Notes: generated from the letters alone by a model not told the origin. Positions 10,400 through 20,491 are shown, counted from the first letter of the stretch. The stretch: DNA of 64,000 nt from Faunimonas pinastri (GCF_900110915.1 NZ_FOFG01000009.1:120826-184825); one strand, 5' to 3'. Numbers and translations: made by a program.

Positions 10400-11940
10400 G
10401 CGAGGGCTCGAACGGCGGCGGCAAGGCTGACGCCGCCGCCTGGATTGCGGTGGCCGCCGGGACGATCGGCGCCATGATGGCGACGCTGGACATCTCCATC
10501 GTCAACGCGTCCCTGCCCACGATCCAGGGCGAAATCGGTGCCAGCGGCACGGAGGGAACCTGGATCTCGACGGCCTATCTCGTCGCCGAGATCATCATGA
10601 TCCCGCTCAGCGGCTGGTTCCAGCGCATCTTCGGGCTGCGCAACTTCCTGCTGATCGTGACGGTTCTCTTCACCCTGTTCTCGATCGCCTGCGGGCTCTC
10701 CAGCAACCTCGACGAGATGATCATCGGCCGCGTGGGGCAAGGCTTCACGGGCGGCGCGATGATCCCGACGGCCCTGACCATCGTGGCGACGCGCCTGCCG
10801 CCGGGGCAGCAGCCCATCGGCATCGCTCTTTTCGGCATGACGGCCGTGCTGGGGCCGGTGCTCGGCCCCCTGATCGGCGGCTGGCTGACCGAGCACCTGA
10901 GCTGGCACTATTCGTTCTTCCTGAACCTCCCGATCGGCATCGGCCTCGTGGCATTGCTCGCCGTCGGCCTGCCCTCCGAGAAATCGAACCTCGGCGCCTT
11001 CGCCGAGGCGGACTGGATCGGAATTCTCGGCCTGGCCCTGGGCCTCGGCTGCCTCACGGTGGTGCTGGAAGAGGGACAGCGTGAGCTCTGGTTCCAGTCC
11101 ACCTTCATCATTTCCCTCAGCCTGGTTTCGGTCGTCGGCTTCATCCTGCTGATCGTCGGGCAGTTCGTCAGCGACCAGCCGGTGATCAATCTCAAGATCC
11201 TGCTGCAACGAAGCTTCGGCAGCGTCTTCGTCATGAGCCTCGTGGTCGGCGCGGCGCTTTACGGTATCCTCTACCTGATCCCGCAATTCCTCTCGCAGGT
11301 GCCCGGGTACAATGCCGAGCAGTCCGGCCTCGTCGTCCTTGTCAGCGGCGTTCCCACGCTGCTTTTCATGCCATTCTTCCCGTTTCTGGTGAAACGGCTC
11401 GACGTTCGCATCGCGATCGCGCTGGGGCTCTTCTTCTACGCGGCGAGCTGCTTCCTCGACACGAACCTCACCTCGCAGAGCGCCGGTTCCAACTTCTTCT
11501 GGTCGCAGGTGCTGCGCGGTCTCGGCCAGGCCTTCGCGTTGCTGTTCCTGAACCAGGCGGCGACAAGCTCGGTGCCCAAGGAGGACGCGGAGGACGCGTC
11601 CGGCCTCTTCAACGCCGCCCGCAATCTCGGCGGGTCCATCGGGCTCGCCATCATCTCCACCCTGCAGGAACGCCGGACGACCTTCCACGTGCAGCGCCTG
11701 GCCGAAACCCTGCATGCCAATTCCCTGATCGTGCAGGAGCGCATACAGCAGATGGGCGGCAGTTCGGCCGAAGGCGTCAGCACCGCCATCCGGTCGCTCG
11801 CCACGCAGATCCAGGGGCAGGCTGCCGTCATGGCCTTTACCGACCTCTATTTCGTCTTCGGCATCCTGCTGCTCGTCGCGATCCCGCTCGTCGTCCTTCT
11901 TCGGCCGCTCCCCAAGGGCAGCTCGATTTCAGCTCATTGA
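10396..11940 (+). CDS. DHA2 family MFS multidrug transporter (EmrB/QacA type)
   Basis: A 514-residue, 14-helix drug:H+ antiporter. Helix 1 carries MATLDISIVNASLPTIQG, the DHA2 motif D1, and the segment GMTAVLGPVLGPLIGGWL is the antiporter motif C. Translation starts at GTG 10396, overlapping the preceding stop. With the adaptor before it and the NodT-type channel after it, it completes a trans-envelope pump for hydrophobic or phenolic compounds; the substrate is inferred from the family. Expression is probably set by the TetR operator at 9070. Confidence 0.9.
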   Translation: MSEGSNGGGKADAAAWIAVAAGTIGAMMATLDISIVNASLPTIQGEIGASGTEGTWISTAYLVAEIIMIPLSGWFQRIFGLRNFLLIVTVLFTLFSIACGLSSNLDEMIIGRVGQGFTGGAMIPTALTIVATRLPPGQQPIGIALFGMTAVLGPVLGPLIGGWLTEHLSWHYSFFLNLPIGIGLVALLAVGLPSEKSNLGAFAEADWIGILGLALGLGCLTVVLEEGQRELWFQSTFIISLSLVSVVGFILLIVGQFVSDQPVINLKILLQRSFGSVFVMSLVVGAALYGILYLIPQFLSQVPGYNAEQSGLVVLVSGVPTLLFMPFFPFLVKRLDVRIAIALGLFFYAASCFLDTNLTSQSAGSNFFWSQVLRGLGQAFALLFLNQAATSSVPKEDAEDASGLFNAARNLGGSIGLAIISTLQERRTTFHVQRLAETLHANSLIVQERIQQMGGSSAEGVSTAIRSLATQIQGQAAVMAFTDLYFVFGILLLVAIPLVVLLRPLPKGSSISAH

Positions 11941-11949
11941 GACCTCCCC

Positions 11950-13512
11950 ATGCGATCCCAGCCTACGACAAAGTTCAGGATTGCGGCCCCCGCCCTCGCA
12001 GCTCTCGCCCTCAGCGGCTGCATGGTCGGTCCGAACTATAGCGGCGCACCCAACGCTGCTCCGCGCGAAACGGCGGCCGGGCGCTTCCATCGCGCATCGT
12101 CGGCCCCGGTCACTCCGGTGCAGCCTCCGTCACGCTGGTGGGAAGCGCTGCGCGATCCGCAGCTGACGCAGCTGATCGACAGCGCGCTGGCCGCCAGCCC
12201 CAACATCCGCGTGGCGGAGGCGCGGGTGCGGCAGGCGCGCGGAGTGTACCGGCAGCGGACGCGGGAGCTCCTGCCCAACGGCAACGCGACGGCGATCTAT
12301 GCCCGCAGTCGCATTCCGACAGGCAATCTTCCCGGCGAAGTATCGTCGGCGCAGTCCAGCCTCGCCACGCTGGCGGCGCCGACACTGGCCGCCAATCCGC
12401 AACTCGCGGCGGCGGCTTCCTCGCTGCCCGACATTTCCGTTCCCGACCACATCGACGCGAACCTCTACGACACGGGCTTCGACGCGAGCTGGGAGATCGA
12501 CCTTTTCGGTGGTCGCCGTCGCGGCGCGCAGGCCGCCCGGGCGCAAGCGGAGGCGGCGGAGGCTCAGCTGGCCGACGCACAGGTGCAGCTCGCGGCGGAA
12601 GTGGCGCAGGCCTACGTCAATCTCCGCGACGTGCAGCACCGGCTGGCGTTGACGAGCCGCTCGGCCGAGTTGGAGCGGAAAACGCTCGGGCTGAGCCAGC
12701 AGCGCAAGCAGCAGGGCACCGGCACGAACCTCGATGTCGATCGTCTGACGGCGCAGACGGAGATGACGGAATCCCAGGTCAGCCCCCTCCGGGGGCAGGT
12801 GGAGCAGGCGCTGGACCAGCTGGCGGTGCTGACGGGCCGCGAGCCCGGGGCGCTGGATGCCGCCCTGAAGGCACCGCGGGCGATCCCGGTGCCGCCGAGG
12901 CGCGTGCCGGTCGGCAACCCCGCCGACATGATCCGTCGCCGTCCCGACATTCGCAGCGCCGAGCGTCAGCTGGTCGCCAGCAACGCCCAGATCGGGCAGG
13001 CCGTCGCGCAGCTCTTCCCCAGCGTCAACCTTGTCGGCACCATCGGCTGGGCGGCCACGGACTTCGATCTCCTCGGCACGACCAAGGCGTTCAGCTACAC
13101 CGCCGCCCCGGTCCTGCAATGGAACGTGCTGGATTTCGGGCGCAACATGGCCAAGATCCGGCAGGCGCAGGCGGCGAACGACGCCTCGATCGCCCAGTAT
13201 GAGAACACCGTGTTGATGGCGCTCAACGACGCGGAAACAGCGCTCTCCCGCTTCGGCCATCAGCGCGAGAGCGTCGTCAGGCTCGCCAATGCGAGCGCGG
13301 CGGCAAGCCGGGCCGCGGTGCTGACCCGTCAGATGTACCAGGCAGGAACGGCGACGCTGTCCGACACACTGGATGTGGAGCAGCAGCGGCTACAGGCCGA
13401 GCAGAGCCTGGCGCAGGGCGAGGCGCAGCTCACGAACTATTATATCTCGCTGCAAAAGAGCCTCGGGCTGGGATGGCAGCAGCCGCAGCCCGTGGCGAAA
13501 TCGGCGACCTGA
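11950..13512 (+). CDS. Outer-membrane efflux lipoprotein, NodT family
   Basis: A 520-residue TolC-like channel with a lipoprotein signal ending ALALSGC (Cys about residue 24). The two OEP repeats are visible: FDASWEIDLFGGRRRGAQAARAQ for the first and VLQWNVLDFGRNMAKIRQAQ for the second, each starting a beta-strand/coiled-coil unit. The start ATG lies nine bases after the pump stop. It is the last gene of the efflux operon, with a strong terminator 40 bp downstream. Confidence 0.9.
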   Translation: MRSQPTTKFRIAAPALAALALSGCMVGPNYSGAPNAAPRETAAGRFHRASSAPVTPVQPPSRWWEALRDPQLTQLIDSALAASPNIRVAEARVRQARGVYRQRTRELLPNGNATAIYARSRIPTGNLPGEVSSAQSSLATLAAPTLAANPQLAAAASSLPDISVPDHIDANLYDTGFDASWEIDLFGGRRRGAQAARAQAEAAEAQLADAQVQLAAEVAQAYVNLRDVQHRLALTSRSAELERKTLGLSQQRKQQGTGTNLDVDRLTAQTEMTESQVSPLRGQVEQALDQLAVLTGREPGALDAALKAPRAIPVPPRRVPVGNPADMIRRRPDIRSAERQLVASNAQIGQAVAQLFPSVNLVGTIGWAATDFDLLGTTKAFSYTAAPVLQWNVLDFGRNMAKIRQAQAANDASIAQYENTVLMALNDAETALSRFGHQRESVVRLANASAAASRAAVLTRQMYQAGTATLSDTLDVEQQRLQAEQSLAQGEAQLTNYYISLQKSLGLGWQQPQPVAKSAT

Positions 13513-13552
13513 CCGACTGCCGCCCCTCTTCCTATCTTTCTTGAACAGACCC

Positions 13553-13585
13553 AAGGTGCCCGGCAAAACCGGGCACCTTTTCTTT
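13553..13585 (+). terminator. Rho-independent terminator of the efflux operon
   Basis: An 11-bp perfect stem, AAGGTGCCCGG pairing with CCGGGCACCTT around a CAAAA loop, followed by a short T-rich run. It separates the efflux operon from the FUSC gene. The remaining 230 bp up to 13813 show no convincing gene; a lone GTTGCAT half-site is present at 13777. Confidence 0.85.
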
Positions 13586-13813
13586 GCGACGGAAGCCGGC
13601 AGGCTGCTCGCGAGGCGCGGGGACAGCGTGGGGCATACGCACGGACCTGAGCCGGCGCGCCAGCTCCTCCTGCCCCGAAGCGAATGGCGCGCCGAGGCGG
13701 GAGACGGAACACCGGTGGCGCCAGAATCCGGTTGCCACCATGGCCTCCCCGTCGATATAGTTCGACTGCCTTACTAGTTGCATCCCGGCAGAACTGGTAG
13801 CGCCCGTCCTGTC

Positions 13814-15895
13814 ATGATTCCTTCGCTCAATGCTTCTGCTCTGCTCTTCTCCGCGAAGAGCTTTCTGGCCGCGATGCTGGCCCTGTACATCGCGTTGCGC
13901 TTCCAGTTCGCCAATCCCTACTGGGCGGCCGTCACGACCTACGTCGTCGCTCAGCCTCGCGCCGGCGCGGTGCTGTCGAAGAGCGTCTATCGGGTCATCG
14001 GCACGGCGGCCGGAGCGACGATGTCGGTCCTCCTGGTGCCCAGGCTCTTCGACGCGCCCGAGCTTCTTGCCGGGGCGATAGCGTTGTGGCTCGGTTTCTG
14101 CACGTTCGTGTCCTCGATCGACCGAACCACTCGCTCCTACATGTTCGTGCTGGCGGGCTACAGCACCTGCATCATCGTCTTCCCGACCCTGAGCCAGCCG
14201 GAGGAGATCTTCACCACAGCCATCTCACGCGTGCAGGAGATCACTCTCGGCATCCTCTGCAGCGGATTGATCCATGCGGTGGTCCTGCCAAACTCCTCCA
14301 CGAAGCTGATGTTGAGCCGCCTGGACGCGATCCTGAAGGACGCCGGGCGCTGGACCGCGGCGGCGCTGTCGGAAAGCCGGCCGGAGAAGCTCGACGATGA
14401 ACGGCGGCGGCTGGCCGTGGCGGTCAACGAGATCCATGATCTCGTGATCCACTCCGGCTACGAGGGCAAGCTCCATCCGCATCGTCGCCGTGCTCTCCGC
14501 GCTCTGCTTCCCCAACTGGAACGCGTCCTGCCACTATCCATCGCCATCGATGACCGCCTCATGGAGCTCCGGAGCCTCGGGCCGCTGCCGACGGCCATCT
14601 CCGATCTCGTGGCCGACGTGTCCGCCTGGCTTTCCGCGTCCCCGACCGACGACACACACCTGACGGAAGGGCTCGATCGACTCCGCCACCGGTGCGCCGA
14701 ACTGGAGCCGGACGTGACCCCGGAAATGACGTGGAGCGACGCTCTGACGCTCAACCTCCTGGCCCGCGTTTCCGATCTTCTACTTGTCTTCGGCATCAGC
14801 CTCTCCCTGCGGGACGAGCTTTTCGGCGGATGGGAGAAGGCCACGATCCGACGGCAGAACCCATCCGCCGGCCAGGCTGCGGGCTTGAAAGCGGGTTGGC
14901 CAGCGGGCCGGCCGGAAGGCAGGGATGTCGATCGCGATTACAAGGGAGCCCTCTACGCGTCCGTCTCCGCGGCCTTCGCCCTGTTCCTCGCGAACGCGCT
15001 TTGGGTCGCCTCCGGCTGGCAGGGGGGTGCGAGCGGCGTGATGCTGACGGGCGTGTTCTTCTCGCTCTATTCCGGCTACGGAAACCCGGCGCTGCTGCTG
15101 AAGAACAAGTTTGTCGGCGTCGTCGTCCGTCTCACTCTTGGCGCCCTCTACGTGCTTCTTGTGCTTCCCAATATCGAAGGATTTCCGCTGCTCGTCCTCG
15201 CGCTTTCGCCCGTCCTGCTGGCCTCGGCGGCGCTTTTGACGGTCCCGCGCTACAGCCCGCTGGCGTTCAACCTCATTATCGGCTCCCTCAGCCCCAGCAT
15301 CATAGCGACCCGCTTCACGCCGGATTTCGCGACCTACATGAACAACGGGCTTGCCACGCTGTCCGGCATCTATTTCGCTCTGGCCATGATGCGGATCATG
15401 CAGTCCCTCTGGCTCGATGGTACCTCGGCAAGGCTGATCGAGGCGGCGTGGCGCGACATCGCCCGGGGCCGTCACAGCGTCGGCGCGCGCTGGAGAAGCC
15501 GGATGGGGCACCGGGTGGCGCTGCTGACGACGCGCATCGCCCAGTCCAAGGATGAAATCCATCCGGCGGCGAGGGCCTTGAGGGACATGCGGACGGGGCT
15601 CTCGCTCGCCGAGTTGGGCAACCTCGAACCCCAGCTTCCCCTGGGTGCGAAGAACGAGATAGCCTCCATCATCCACGCCACGAGGGACCATTACCGATCT
15701 CTCGGCAGGCACCGGAGAGCAGAACCTCCCCAAGCTCTCCTCGACCGTATCGACGCCACCATGCGGCTGACGGCGGAAAGCTCGTCCGCCGAGATCAGGC
15801 GCGCGGGCGCGCTGAGCCTGACCAGCCTCCGCCGCAACCTTTTCCCCGGGCTTCCGGGGGCGACCGCCTGCGCGTCGATCGGGAAAGCGGCATGA
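13814..15895 (+). CDS. FUSC family membrane protein (AaeB-like aromatic acid exporter)
   Basis: A 693-residue protein with the duplicated FUSC arrangement: a six-helix block (about residues 10-170, including NPYWAAVTTYVVAQPRAGAV), a long cytoplasmic helical region, and a second helix block (about 390-540). AaeB relatives export hydroxylated aromatic acids; substrate here is inferred. ATG 13814 is the first reasonable start; a TTG at 13778 is in frame but would add a non-hydrophobic leader. It overlaps the AraC gene by four bases (ATGA), so exporter and regulator are coupled. Confidence 0.82.
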   Translation: MIPSLNASALLFSAKSFLAAMLALYIALRFQFANPYWAAVTTYVVAQPRAGAVLSKSVYRVIGTAAGATMSVLLVPRLFDAPELLAGAIALWLGFCTFVSSIDRTTRSYMFVLAGYSTCIIVFPTLSQPEEIFTTAISRVQEITLGILCSGLIHAVVLPNSSTKLMLSRLDAILKDAGRWTAAALSESRPEKLDDERRRLAVAVNEIHDLVIHSGYEGKLHPHRRRALRALLPQLERVLPLSIAIDDRLMELRSLGPLPTAISDLVADVSAWLSASPTDDTHLTEGLDRLRHRCAELEPDVTPEMTWSDALTLNLLARVSDLLLVFGISLSLRDELFGGWEKATIRRQNPSAGQAAGLKAGWPAGRPEGRDVDRDYKGALYASVSAAFALFLANALWVASGWQGGASGVMLTGVFFSLYSGYGNPALLLKNKFVGVVVRLTLGALYVLLVLPNIEGFPLLVLALSPVLLASAALLTVPRYSPLAFNLIIGSLSPSIIATRFTPDFATYMNNGLATLSGIYFALAMMRIMQSLWLDGTSARLIEAAWRDIARGRHSVGARWRSRMGHRVALLTTRIAQSKDEIHPAARALRDMRTGLSLAELGNLEPQLPLGAKNEIASIIHATRDHYRSLGRHRRAEPPQALLDRIDATMRLTAESSSAEIRRAGALSLTSLRRNLFPGLPGATACASIGKAA

Positions 15896-16899
15896 GCAAC
15901 GCCTCGCTCCCGTCGAAGCCCGCACGGCGTGAATTTCACCCCTCGGTCCGCGAAGCGCCCATGGCCAGGGCCCCCCAGCCTTTCGCCGCCGGGGAGGCGG
16001 TTTCGCCCCTGCTCGACGGCATGAGGGCTATCGTCGAGCGCAAGATCCCGGCCGGAGAGCGGCTGCAGACCTCGATACCCTTTCTCGCCCTGCTGCGCGT
16101 GGAAGAGGCCACGAAGCTGGAGGCAACCTTTCTTCAGCCGTCACTCTGCGTGGTCGTGCAGGGTCGAAAGAAGATCTTCTTCGGCTCCGAACCCGTCGTC
16201 TACGGGCCCGGCGACTACGTGGTCTCGACGCTGGAGATGACGACGGGCGCGCAGGTTCTTTCCGCAACCAGGACCGCTCCCTATCTCGGTGTGCGCATCG
16301 CGGTGAGCGCGACGGAGATCGCCTCGATCCTGGTGGAATCTAAGCTCGATCTCCCGCTCCTCCATCAGGCAAGGTCCGGGGCATTCGTCGGCACCGCCGA
16401 TCATGACCTGCTGGAAGCCGTGACGCGTCTCCTCCGGCTGATCGACAAGCCGAACGATGCGGCCTTCCTCGCAGGCTCGGTGAAGCGGGAGATCATCTAT
16501 CGCCTGCTGGCCGGAGAGAACGGCCCCCGCCTCTATCGAAGCCTCGTCCAGGACCAGCAATTCCTCGGCGTCGCCAGGGCCGTCGAGTTCCTGAAGCAGA
16601 ACTTCGTTCACGGCGCCGACGTGGAGACCATGGCAAGGAGCGTGGAGATGAGCGTCTCCAGCCTGCGCCACAAGTTCAAGGCGGTGACGGGCGAAAGCAT
16701 TCTCCAGTACCAGAAACGGCTGCGGCTGGAGGCGGCGCGTCGTCTCCTCCTCAGCGGAACGGTCGATGTGGCGACCTCGGCCTACCGGGTGGGATACGAG
16801 AGCCAATCTCAGTTCAGTCGTGAATATACCCGCCTCTTCGGCGCTCCGCCGGTCAAGGATCTGCGCAATTCCCGGTCGCCGGGCGCCGTGCAGGACTAG
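15892..16899 (+). CDS. AraC family transcriptional regulator (AraC_N cupin type)
   Basis: A 335-residue activator. An N-terminal cupin-like ligand domain (AraC_N type, LQPSLCVVVQGRKKIFFG) is followed by two HTH motifs near the C-terminus (VETMARSVEMSVSSLRHKFK and VATSAYRVGYESQSQFSREY). It is translationally coupled to the FUSC gene and lies 77 bp before an aldehyde/alcohol dehydrogenase pair on the same strand. Relatives of this subclass often activate neighbouring dehydrogenase genes in response to aldehydes or alcohols; that is the best guess here. Confidence 0.88.
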   Translation: MSNASLPSKPARREFHPSVREAPMARAPQPFAAGEAVSPLLDGMRAIVERKIPAGERLQTSIPFLALLRVEEATKLEATFLQPSLCVVVQGRKKIFFGSEPVVYGPGDYVVSTLEMTTGAQVLSATRTAPYLGVRIAVSATEIASILVESKLDLPLLHQARSGAFVGTADHDLLEAVTRLLRLIDKPNDAAFLAGSVKREIIYRLLAGENGPRLYRSLVQDQQFLGVARAVEFLKQNFVHGADVETMARSVEMSVSSLRHKFKAVTGESILQYQKRLRLEAARRLLLSGTVDVATSAYRVGYESQSQFSREYTRLFGAPPVKDLRNSRSPGAVQD

Positions 16900-16976
16900 G
16901 CAAGCACTTTGCCGGACCCGGCATGGCCTCCTCTTCCCGCCTCATGGACAATGACGGCGTGAATTGAGGAAACGCT

Positions 16977-18425
16977 ATGCAACGAATAGACAAAGTCTAT
17001 ATCGGCGGCCGGTTCGTATCGCCCCATGGAACCGAGCAGTTCGAACTCATCGACCCCAGCAACAACGAGACGATCGGCGTCGTCACGCTCGGCGACGTCG
17101 AGGATGCCCGCGCGGCCGTGGCCGCTGCCAGGAAGGCGTTCGAAACCTTCGCGTTCTCCACGATCGAAGAGCGGCTCGATATCCTCGAACGGCTCTATCA
17201 GGCGGCACGCGAACGGGCCGACGACCTGACCGCGGCGCAGACGCAGGAATTCGGCGCGCCGGTGAAGCGCTCCAGGTTCGCGACGGGCCTGGCGGTCGAA
17301 AGCTTCCGCAACGCGCAGGTCTTTCTCAAGGAGTTCGACTTCACGCGGAAGGTCGGCCACTCGACCGTCGAGATGGTCCCGCTGGGCGTCGCCGCTCTGA
17401 TCACCCCGTGGAACGCCAATGCGGGCTTCATCTGCAACAAGGTTTCCACGGCGATCGCGGCGGGCTGCGCCACCGTCATCAAGCCCAGCGAGATGAGCGC
17501 GATCCAGACCCAGATCGTCACGGAGTTCATCCATGCGGCAGGTCTTCCCGCGGGGCTCGTCAACATCGTGAACGGGCGCGGCGATACGGTCGGGGCGGAA
17601 TTCACCAGCAATCCCCACGTGGCGAAGATTTCCTTCACCGGCTCCACGGCCGTGGGCAAGGCGATCGCTCGCGGGGCGGCGGACACGTTGAAGCGCGTGA
17701 CGCTGGAACTCGGCGGAAAATCGCCCAACATCCTGCTCGACGACGCGGACTTCGAGAAGGCCGTGCCGCAGGCGCTCGGCGCCTGCTTCTATAATGGCGG
17801 CCAGGCCTGCATCGCGGGAACGCGCCTGCTGGTTCCCGAGGCCCGGCTGGAAGAGGTCGTCGCCATCGCGGAGCGGGCGGTGAAGGATTTTCCGGTCGGA
17901 GACCCGAAGGATGACCGAACGCTGATCGGCCCGATGGTCAGCACACGCCAGTACGAGCGGGTGCAGAGCCTGATCGAAACCGGCATCAAGGAAGGTGCCC
18001 GGCTCGTGACCGGCGGCCTCGGCCAGCCTGAAGGCCTGGAGAAGGGCAACTTCGTCAAGGCGACGGTCTTTGCCGATGTGACGAACGACATGACGATCGC
18101 GCGCCAGGAAATCTTCGGCCCCGTCCTCTCCATCTTGACCTACCGCGACGAGGAGGACGCGATCCGCATCGCCAACGACACCGATTACGGCCTCCACGCC
18201 TATGTCTCGTCGTCGAACCCCGAGCGGGCCCGCAAGGTGGCGTCCCGGCTCTATGCCGGCCGAGTGGCGATCAACAGCCCGGCGCCCAATCCCTTCGCCC
18301 CGTTCGGCGGCTTCAAGCAGTCGGGTATCGGACGCGAATACGGAACTTACGGACTGGAAGAATATCTGGAGCCCCGCGCCGTGATGATCGACGAACCTCA
18401 GGCCATGCTGGAGACCGCATCATGA
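16977..18425 (+). CDS. NAD(P)+-dependent aldehyde dehydrogenase
   Basis: A 482-residue ALDH-superfamily enzyme oxidising an aldehyde to a carboxylate. Visible motifs are LITPWNANAGF (cofactor pocket), FTGSTAVGKAIA (Rossmann turn), LELGGKSPNIL with the general-base glutamate, and NGGQACIAGTRL with the catalytic cysteine. ATG follows GAGGAAAC. It overlaps the alcohol dehydrogenase gene by four bases, so alcohol-to-acid oxidation by the pair is likely. The specific substrate is unknown. Confidence 0.9.
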   Translation: MQRIDKVYIGGRFVSPHGTEQFELIDPSNNETIGVVTLGDVEDARAAVAAARKAFETFAFSTIEERLDILERLYQAARERADDLTAAQTQEFGAPVKRSRFATGLAVESFRNAQVFLKEFDFTRKVGHSTVEMVPLGVAALITPWNANAGFICNKVSTAIAAGCATVIKPSEMSAIQTQIVTEFIHAAGLPAGLVNIVNGRGDTVGAEFTSNPHVAKISFTGSTAVGKAIARGAADTLKRVTLELGGKSPNILLDDADFEKAVPQALGACFYNGGQACIAGTRLLVPEARLEEVVAIAERAVKDFPVGDPKDDRTLIGPMVSTRQYERVQSLIETGIKEGARLVTGGLGQPEGLEKGNFVKATVFADVTNDMTIARQEIFGPVLSILTYRDEEDAIRIANDTDYGLHAYVSSSNPERARKVASRLYAGRVAINSPAPNPFAPFGGFKQSGIGREYGTYGLEEYLEPRAVMIDEPQAMLETAS

Positions 18426-19522
18426 AGATCACCGCCGCCGTCCTGCATGAGCCCAGGGGCGCGTTCAAGGTCGAGGACGTCGAGCTCGACGCTCCCCGGC
18501 CCCATGAAGTGCTGGTGAAGATCGTCGCGACGGGTATCTGCCACACCGACCTCGCCGTCCGCGACCAGCATCTCCCGCTGGGCCTCCCGGCGGTGCTCGG
18601 CCATGAAGGATCCGGGATCGTGGAAGCCGTGGGCAGCAGCGTCACGCGGGTGAAACCCGGCGACCATGTCGTGCTGACGCCAGCATCCTGCGGGGAATGC
18701 GATTTCTGCGTCTCCGGCCATCCCTCCTATTGCGAGAAGTTCTCGGTCCTCAACATGCAGGGCCATCGCGAGGACGGCTCCTGCGCCCATCACCAGCACG
18801 GCCAGGACCTGCAGGGGCTCTTCCTCTATCAATCGTCGTTCGGCAGCTACGCGATCGCCACGGAGCGGAACACGATCAAGGTTCCGACGGACATCCCGCT
18901 GGAAATCCTGGGACCGCTCGGGTGCGGCCTCCAGACGGGCGCCGGAAGCGTGCTGAACGTTCTGCGTCCGCAGGCGGGTGAGAGCATCGCGGTCTACGGC
19001 ACCGGTCCGGTCGGACTGGCCGGCATCATGGCAGCGAAGGTCGCGGGCTGTTCGGTGATCGTCGCCGTCGACATCAACGACCAGCGGCTGGAACTGGCCC
19101 GTGAACTCGGCGCCACCCATACCGTCAACAGCCGCAACCAGTCCTCGGCGGATTACATCCGCGAGCACATCATGCCCGCCGGACTGCACTACACCTTCTC
19201 GACCGTCGGCCGTAACGAAGTTGTGGCCGAGGCGTTCAAGGCCATGCGCTACATGGGCAGATGCGTCGAAGTCGGGGTCGGCACGTCGGCCAATCTCGAA
19301 ATCCCGCACAGCCTGTTCCGCATGGGCAAGTCGATCACCTATGCGATCGAGGGCGACAGCGTGCCGGAAGTCTTCATCCCGCGCCTGATCCAGCTCTATC
19401 GGAAGGGACGCTTTCCCTTCGACAAGCTGATCAAGTTCTACGATCTCGACCAGATCAACCAGGCGGTCGAGGATTCCGAGAAGGGCGTCACGCTGAAGGC
19501 TATCCTGAGAATGCCTCACTGA
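18422..19522 (+). CDS. Zinc-dependent NAD(P)-dependent alcohol dehydrogenase
   Basis: A 366-residue medium-chain dehydrogenase. Catalytic zinc ligands are in GICHTDL and GHEGSG; the structural zinc loop is CGECDFCVSGHPSYC; the Rossmann signature is YGTGPVGLAGIMAAKVAG. The closest recognisable group is the aryl/benzyl-alcohol type within the zinc ADH family, but this is a family-level inference. It is cotranscribed with the aldehyde dehydrogenase and ends just before a bidirectional terminator. Confidence 0.9.
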   Translation: MKITAAVLHEPRGAFKVEDVELDAPRPHEVLVKIVATGICHTDLAVRDQHLPLGLPAVLGHEGSGIVEAVGSSVTRVKPGDHVVLTPASCGECDFCVSGHPSYCEKFSVLNMQGHREDGSCAHHQHGQDLQGLFLYQSSFGSYAIATERNTIKVPTDIPLEILGPLGCGLQTGAGSVLNVLRPQAGESIAVYGTGPVGLAGIMAAKVAGCSVIVAVDINDQRLELARELGATHTVNSRNQSSADYIREHIMPAGLHYTFSTVGRNEVVAEAFKAMRYMGRCVEVGVGTSANLEIPHSLFRMGKSITYAIEGDSVPEVFIPRLIQLYRKGRFPFDKLIKFYDLDQINQAVEDSEKGVTLKAILRMPH

Positions 19523-19601
19523 GCCCAACGACCCGGTAGCCCGGTGCCCCACCGCCGATTCCGGCGGTGAGAGAAGCCGCTCCGGGAGCATTGCCGGTTC
19601 G

Positions 19602-19634
19602 AAGCCGGAGCGATGAGAACGTCGCTCCGGCTTT
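19602..19634. terminator. Bidirectional terminator between the ADH and SDR genes
   Basis: A 12-bp perfect stem (AAGCCGGAGCGA with TCGCTCCGGCTT, eight-base loop) between convergent genes. A second smaller hairpin, CACCGCC-N6-GGCGGTG, lies at 19550-19569. The T-tracts are short. Confidence 0.65.
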
Positions 19635-19648
19635 CCCCGGTGAACGGC

Positions 19649-20449
19649 TTAGTGGACGCCGCGCCAGGCGAGCGTGCCGCCATCCACCCGGAACATGGCG
19701 CCGGTGGAGAACGACGCATCTTCCGAGGCCAGGAAGCAGACGAGCTTGGCGACCTCTTCCGGGCGTCCGAGCCGCTGGATCAGATGCGGGCCGGAAAGAC
19801 GCTTTTCCGCCGCGGCCCGGTCGGGAGCGTTGTCCAGGCTGGTGAGCAGCATGGGGGTTTCGATGGCGCCCGGCGCGTAGGCGTTGCAGCGGATGCCGCC
19901 ATCGGCGAGATCGACCGCTATGGCCTGCGTCAGCATCGCCACGCCGCCCTTGCTCGCGGCATAGGCGGGAAGCCCGGGATAGGCGACGAAGCTGGCGACG
20001 GAGCCGCCGTTGACGATCGCCGGCGAACGCGTCGATTTCCTGAGATAGGGGGCGGCGTATTTGGCCGCCAGCCAGATGGCCTTGAGATTGATGTCCATCA
20101 CGGCGTCCCAGACCTCCTCCGGGAGGTCTTCGACCGAGGGGGCGCTGCTCGTAAAGCCATCGTCGGTGACGCCGGCATTGTTGACGAGCACGTCGATGCC
20201 GCCGGCCTGACGCGCGGTTTCCTCCACCATGTGGCGGATGGCCTCGCCGCTCCTCAGGTCGGTCTTGATGAACAGAGCGCGGGCACCCGCCTTGCGCACG
20301 TCCTCGGCCGCCGCCTCGCCCTTGTCGCCTTGCACGTCGGCGAGGGTGACCCAGGCCGCTCCCTGCTTCGCCGCTTCCACCGCGATGGCTCGCCCCATGC
20401 CCTGTGCGGCCCCGGTGACGATCACGATGCGATCTTTCAGCTGACTCAT
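19649..20449 (-). CDS. SDR family NAD(P)-dependent oxidoreductase
   Basis: A 266-residue classical short-chain dehydrogenase. It has the [10 protein letters not shown] cofactor loop, the NNAG motif, an active-site serine in NGGSVAS and YAASK as the catalytic Tyr-x3-Lys. ATG 20449 (MSQLKDR) is preferred because AGGAT lies at good spacing; another ATG nine bases upstream (20458) overlaps that site. It is a single gene, convergent with the ADH gene and downstream of a flavin-dependent monooxygenase-like gene on the same strand. Confidence 0.85.
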   Translation of the reverse strand: MSQLKDRIVIVTGAAQGMGRAIAVEAAKQGAAWVTLADVQGDKGEAAAEDVRKAGARALFIKTDLRSGEAIRHMVEETARQAGGIDVLVNNAGVTDDGFTSSAPSVEDLPEEVWDAVMDINLKAIWLAAKYAAPYLRKSTRSPAIVNGGSVASFVAYPGLPAYAASKGGVAMLTQAIAVDLADGGIRCNAYAPGAIETPMLLTSLDNAPDRAAAEKRLSGPHLIQRLGRPEEVAKLVCFLASEDASFSTGAMFRVDGGTLAWRGVH

Positions 20450-20491
20450 AGTATCCATCCTGCGGTTGAGCCTGTTATTCCGGCTGCTTTG

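Noticed and set aside
13777..13783. GTTGCAT before the FUSC gene, resembling half of the TetR operator
   Set aside because: No matching ATGCAAC lies six bases upstream, so there is no dimer site.
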